The notes below the pieces were generated by a model. The model saw nothing but the letters and a program-made list of their open reading frames with translations, did no database searches and was not told the origin of the DNA. DNA of 64,000 nucleotides from Argentina anserina (taxonomy: Eukaryota > Streptophyta > Magnoliopsida > Rosales > Rosaceae): NCBI RefSeq assembly GCF_933775445.1, contig NC_065874.1:3553001-3617000 (forward strand), in the 5' to 3' direction. This document shows, in pieces, positions 59,382 through 64,000 of the stretch. Position numbers and translations under genes: made by a program. How positions within the stretch are numbered: the first letter of the stretch is position 1; the number at the start of each line of letters is the position of its first letter.

Positions 59382-60185
59382 ATCACAAAATGCCCACACT
59401 CTTGTTTCTCTCACTACCCTTTTGCTCTTGAAGTCTCACTCTCAAGTTGTGGAGGTGTTGTTGGTCTCTGAAAGCAAAAGGGGACTCATGGAGTGCATGT
59501 GAAGCTCGGCGAGAGATCTGGGTGGAGTTAATGATCGAAACAAGTTCACAGCTTTTTCTGATTTTCAGGTGATTGAAGTGTAACCTTTTCCACTTTTGCC
59601 TCTTTATGGATGTTACTTCATGTTCTTTCTATCTCAGCCTTGTGTTCATTCTCCACCGTTTTTGTCATAAAGATGGAGTCCTTGGGGTCTTAGAGTAAAA
59701 GGGTATGATGTTTTGATTGCTTCTGAGGTTTTGGGGAGATGGGTTGTGTTTAGTTGCTATAGTAGGATTGTGAGGGAGTTGGGTTTCTGGTGTTTTTTGG
59801 GGTTTTCATCCGAGTTTAGTACTTTTAAGGATTTATAATTTGGTGCTGTTTGTGATGAACTATGGGTGGTTTATTGTGTTTGAGTGAGAAATTATGCTTT
59901 TTGAGGGAGTGTGCTAAATTGCAAGTGTTGTTGTTATATGTTGAATTAGTTTCAATTGAGTTGAAGTTGAACTTTATCTTCTTGATGGAAGGTGTTTAAT
60001 TGATTGCTGGTGATTTATGGCATTGTGTTCAAGCTTTGCTAGAAAGTTAGTGGGACTGTCATTGGTGGAAATTGGATGCTTTGGTGTTCCATGTATAGAT
60101 TGAGAGAAACCATGCGAAGGATTTTAATTTGTTTCATAAATTCGGAAGAGATTCTGATACCGGGCAGGTAGTAGAGGGTCTGATC

Positions 60186-63100
60186 ATGACCAGGGCTGTC
60201 CGAGATAGGATTCTCAAGGATGCAAATGGGGACATCAGTGATCATTTGCGCAACCACATTCATTTGACAAATTGCATTCACTTGAAAAACCACATGCACA
60301 AGCACAGTCCCATATTGGCCAATAGGTCTCTTATGAGGGACTTGGTTGTCCTTCAGAGGTCTCGATCTCTCAGGGACCCTTCTGCAAGCCCTCCTTCATG
60401 GCAGTCTCCTTCCATTGTTGAAATGCTTTCCAAGAAAGGTGAAAATGGTCCCCTGGTGCGGGAGGGGAGAAGGTCAGTAGGAAGTGAGCATCGAAGGGAA
60501 GGTAGGAGGATGGTGACAAGTTCTCCATCTGTGGCGAGTTTCGGAATATCAAGAGTTGCTCCTGATGAAGATAATGGGGAGAATGATGGATTAGCTGGAA
60601 TCAGTGAACATGGTAGCAAGAGTGGAGTTAGAAATAGTAGAAGAATCAGAAGAGAAGAGTCTAGTCAGAAGAGCAATAGGACTGATATTTTGGGTGGGAA
60701 AGAGGAGTCTCCGCTAAACCATAATGATCATGATTCAACTCATGACACTGTTACCAGACATTCAGAATCAAAAAGCAGAAAAAGTAGTAAACAAAAGGGA
60801 AAGCACATTCAAGGTGTTCAGATGAAGACTCTCTCCGAGCAGTTGAATGAAGTCAGGATGGATAGTGATGATTTAGCATCGTCCAACATTCATCTACCTG
60901 GAAGACGGTTACGACAGGAAAGAATTGCTGAGGAACCAGAAGTCAGCATTCGAGGCAATTGTAGTGGAATGAGTAGGGTAAAACGGCGGAGATTTCGAGG
61001 TGCCAGAAGAAGTCGTGCTTCAGTAGCTTCCAGAGATGTTGGAGCTCATAATGATTTGTCTGTGGCTTCTAATACTTTAGGTCATGGGTCAGCTCATTCG
61101 AAGCATCACATGGTGCAGGAGCATGGAGAGGACGAGTATGAGGAGCAAAATGTCACAAGGGCTCCCGGAAACGGGTGTGGTATTCCATGGAATTGGTCAA
61201 GGATCCACCATAGAGGCAAATCATTTCTTGACATAGCTGGAAGGAGTTTTTCATGTGGCATGTCTGATGCAAGATTTAAGAAAGGTGGCCTGGCTGCTCA
61301 TGGCAGAGATATAAATGACATGCCTATGGCCTCGGATAACTCAAGTTCTTCTACTAAGTATGATGCTGAGGCATTGCCTTTACTAGTTGATGCATCCGGA
61401 TCACAGGAAAGCACTGGATGGGTACACGATTACTCAGGCGAACTAGGCATATATGCTGATAATCTATTCAAGCATGATGTAGGTTCTGAATTTGCTTCTG
61501 AAGCTAGATCTGGTGATCAACACAGATTGAGAGGGCACCGCCGTGGCAGACACCAAAATTTGACGCAGAAGTACATGCCAAAAACCTTTAGAGATCTTGT
61601 GGGACAGAATTTAGTGGTGCAAGCTCTTTCCAATGCTGTCATGAAAAAGAAGGTTGGGTTACTCTATGTATTCCATGGTCCTCATGGTACAGGAAAAACA
61701 TCCTGTGCTCGCATATTTGCTAGAGCTTTGAATTGCCAGTCTTTGGATCATCCAAAGCCTTGCGGCTTTTGCAATTCTTGCACCGCACACGAGCTGGGTA
61801 AGAGTAGAAATATAAGGGAAGTTGGCCCTGTTAGTAATTATGACTTTGAGAGCATTGTGGACCTACTTGACAATATGAGTATTTCCCAGCTGCCATTACA
61901 GTACAGAGTGTTCATTTTCGATGACTCTGATACTTTATCCCAGGAGTGCTGGAGTGCCATCTCAAAGGTCATTGATCGAGCTCCAAGACGTGTGGTTTTT
62001 GTCCTTGTCTGTTCAAGTCTTGATGTTTTACCCCACATAATCATATCCAGGTGTCAGAAATTCTTTTTCCCAAAGCTAAAGGACGCAGACATTATTTACA
62101 CTTTGCAATGGATTGCAACCAAAGACAACTTAGAAATTGACAAGGATGCACTCAAGCTCATTGCATCAAGATCAGATGGCTCATTGAGGGATGCTGAAAT
62201 GACTCTTGAGCAACTGAGTTTGCTTGGTCAGAGAATCTCTGTTCCTCTAGTTCAGGAACTAGTAAGTTCTTTCTTGTTCTCTGAACTTGTTGCTTTCTTC
62301 TGTTTATACATTCCCTTGCAGAATTGATCTGATTAATATGGTTGAGCATTTCTGAAATGGAATGTTTTAAGTTTTATCACACACTATCTTTAACATTGTC
62401 AAATTCTGAAATGGAAATTTTCAATTTGACTTGCATCAATATGTGCTACAAAACTTTCATTTGTGGTATAAATATTCACTGTAAAATGCAATACCACTTT
62501 ACCAATGTTGCTATCACAGATTCACAGTTCCTCATTTGTCCATAAATACTTTCCTTTAAACAGTTTCTGCAGAATCCTCCCACCTCTTCTAATCCTGGTT
62601 TCTGTATTAGGCTTTATTATTTCTGTTGTACCTCAGTAAACTTATATCCCACATCCCATTTACCCCAGTTTATCCTCCTTATTTTTGAACCAGGAGAGAT
62701 AAAGTTTACCTCAATTATGCAATTTGTGCTTGATAATACATCAATTTATGAAAATTTTGGGAACGAGTTTCCCTATGCTCTATGAAGAAGTTTGGAAATT
62801 GTATATATGGAAAGTTTACTATCATATAATTCTGTGACCTGAAAAGGAAGTATATTGTGGGTGGCTGGGGATGCTCCTTGATCTTTGTGTGGTCAAACCT
62901 GTGCATATCTTGAATTTATACTCAATCAGGCTCTTTATTTTGATCTTTGTGGCCATGTTTAACCACTTACAGATTTCAACTTAATCGAGTATTCTTCTTT
63001 TTATGTATCTTTTAGAGCTATTGATACCAACATAGAGTGCCTAAAGATTTATCCTGGTTTGTAGGTTGGGCTTATCTCTGATGAGAGATTGGTGGATCTT

Positions 63101-64000
63101 CTTGATTTAGCATTGTCTGCAGACACAGTTAATACTGTGAAGAACTTGAGAGTGATAATGGAAAGTGGTGTCGAGCCATTAGCCTTGATGTCACAACTTG
63201 CAACGGTCATAACGGATATTCTTGCTGGCAGCTATGATTATACCAAGGAGGGGCGTCGAAGGAAGTTCTTCCGGCACCAACCATGTGAGTTTGGAAAGTT
63301 TAACTAAACAATCCATCTGTTTGATAAAAAAAAAAAGAAGCAATTTATGAACTAGTGGTAGTAGTATTCATATTCAGTGTCTAGTTATAGTTACTTATTC
63401 ATGATTCATCTTTAGTTGAAGTTCATATGAAATCAGTGTTCTTGTCCTCAGTCTTTTAATTTAGTATAATTGATCTTCTATAACTTATTTCATTAGCATA
63501 ATTTCCAGTTAAGCCCTTGCTTTAATTAGTTTGCCATAGTTCATTCAACTAACAAAACAACTTAACCGGTTGCAGTATCCAAAGAAGACATGGAAAAACT
63601 GCGTCAAGCTTTGAAAACTTTGTCTGAATCTGAAAAGCAATTGAGGACATCAAATGACAAGTTAACATGGCTAACAGCTGCACTTCTCCAACTTGCTCCT
63701 GATCAGCAGTACATGTTGCCTAGTTCTTCTGCAGGCACTAGCAATCACAGTCCTTTGGCAGTTAATAATGCTGGTCGAAGGGATGTTCCTAGTAACGATA
63801 GAGGCTTGCCAACAAATGTTAGAAACGCAGGAAGTTCTGGTCTCAGAAGAAGTTATGCTGGAGATGGTATGGCTAGAGCTACAAACTCTGCTGATGTAGG
63901 AAAAGGGAGTGCAAGGAATAGTGTTGACAGAAGCTATAAAGCAATTGAAGAAATTTGGTTGGAGGTGCTTGAGAAAATTCCTTATAATCGCATAAAAGAA
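60186..64000 (+). CDS. STICHEL-like protein (DnaX/gamma-tau-like AAA+), 3' end missing
   Basis: Plant protein related to the bacterial clamp-loader subunit DnaX; STICHEL itself controls trichome branching in Arabidopsis, and the STICHEL-like paralogues are poorly understood. Exons: 60186-62261, 63065-63284, 63576-beyond 64000; 907 codons are visible. The start MTRAVRDRILKDANGDISDH is the conserved STICHEL-like N-terminus, so the upstream in-frame stretch from 60129 is leader. A long basic, low-complexity region follows. The AAA+ core has KYMPKTFRDLVGQNLVVQAL, Walker A GPHGTGKTS (Gly498), a CGFCNSC zinc-binding cluster, Walker B IFDDSD and the SRCQKFFFP region, then ALSADTVNTVKNLR and a C-terminal coiled coil. 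Walker B has DDSD instead of DExx, as seems usual in this family. Confidence 0.94.

Larger units (their letters stand above)
57296..60185. other. spacer and STICHEL-like promoter/leader
   Basis: AT-rich intergenic DNA, with (TTC)n at 57829-57850, (AATC)n at 57979-58006 and CT tracts at 59042-59063 and 59359-59381. The right end is the promoter and long leader of the STICHEL-like gene. A block near 58660-58750 with AACGACAAAGTCGTTAAAT-type motifs may be a decayed transposon. No gene was recognised. Confidence 0.5.

Noticed and set aside
60129..60185. In-frame extension upstream of the STICHEL-like start
   Set aside because: It lacks an ATG, and the conserved family N-terminus starts at the ATG at 60186.
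1..64000. CRISPR arrays, operons, bacterial-type promoters
   Set aside because: The window is plant nuclear DNA; no regularly spaced repeat array exists beyond microsatellites and the copia leader repeats.

Overview
The window is nuclear DNA of a flowering plant. The genes have many short GT-AG introns with AT-rich introns and spacers, the gene families are plant-specific (STICHEL-like, class II trehalose-6-phosphate synthase, GIL1/DUF641, non-RD LRR receptor kinase, IDA-like peptide), and MITEs plus a Ty1/copia element sit between and inside genes. Gene structure and protein similarity suggest a eudicot, probably a rosid and perhaps Rosaceae. The species cannot be named from sequence alone.

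Layout. 1-3531 (+) is the 3' part of a non-RD LRR receptor kinase gene. 4038-4355 (-) is a small secreted peptide gene with an IDA-like motif. 5794-11836 (-) is a 12-exon gene for the regulatory subunit of acetolactate synthase; its last intron is swollen to 1.6 kb by repeat-like DNA. 12701-15940 (-) is an 11-exon PiT/PHO4-type phosphate transporter gene. 16583-20020 (+) is an ankyrin-repeat Raf/ILK-type gene whose kinase domain has lost its catalytic motifs and whose intron 8 carries a 0.7 kb MITE. 23627-26879 (+) is a class II trehalose-6-phosphate synthase gene. 28905-30248 (-) is a single-exon GIL1/DUF641 gene. 30.9-33.6 kb is a transposon-rich spacer with a hAT-like MITE and a 1.1 kb fold-back element. 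37573-39600 (-) is a broken SEC61-alpha gene next to an intact KDEL-receptor (ERD2) gene at 40595-43531 (-). 44826-47019 (+) is an intronless Crooked-neck (CRNKL1/Clf1) pseudogene. 49711-57148 (+) is a complete, very young copia element with identical LTRs and separate gag and pol reading frames. 60186-64000 (+) is the 5' part of a STICHEL-like gene that continues past the window.

How the genes relate. They are mostly unrelated housekeeping, metabolic and signalling genes, as is normal in a plant chromosome. Three groupings stand out. SEC61-alpha and ERD2 lie side by side, both in the early secretory pathway, and the SEC61-alpha copy is dead. The receptor kinase and the IDA-like peptide gene are neighbours. 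PiT and ILK are transcribed divergently from a 642 bp spacer.

The most unusual item is the copia element. Its gag and pol start codons each directly follow an identical acceptor-like TTTTGTAG, and a donor-like site lies in the leader. This suggests Pol may be expressed by alternative splicing. All exon coordinates were read by eye from splice consensus, phase and protein similarity; none was checked by alignment software.
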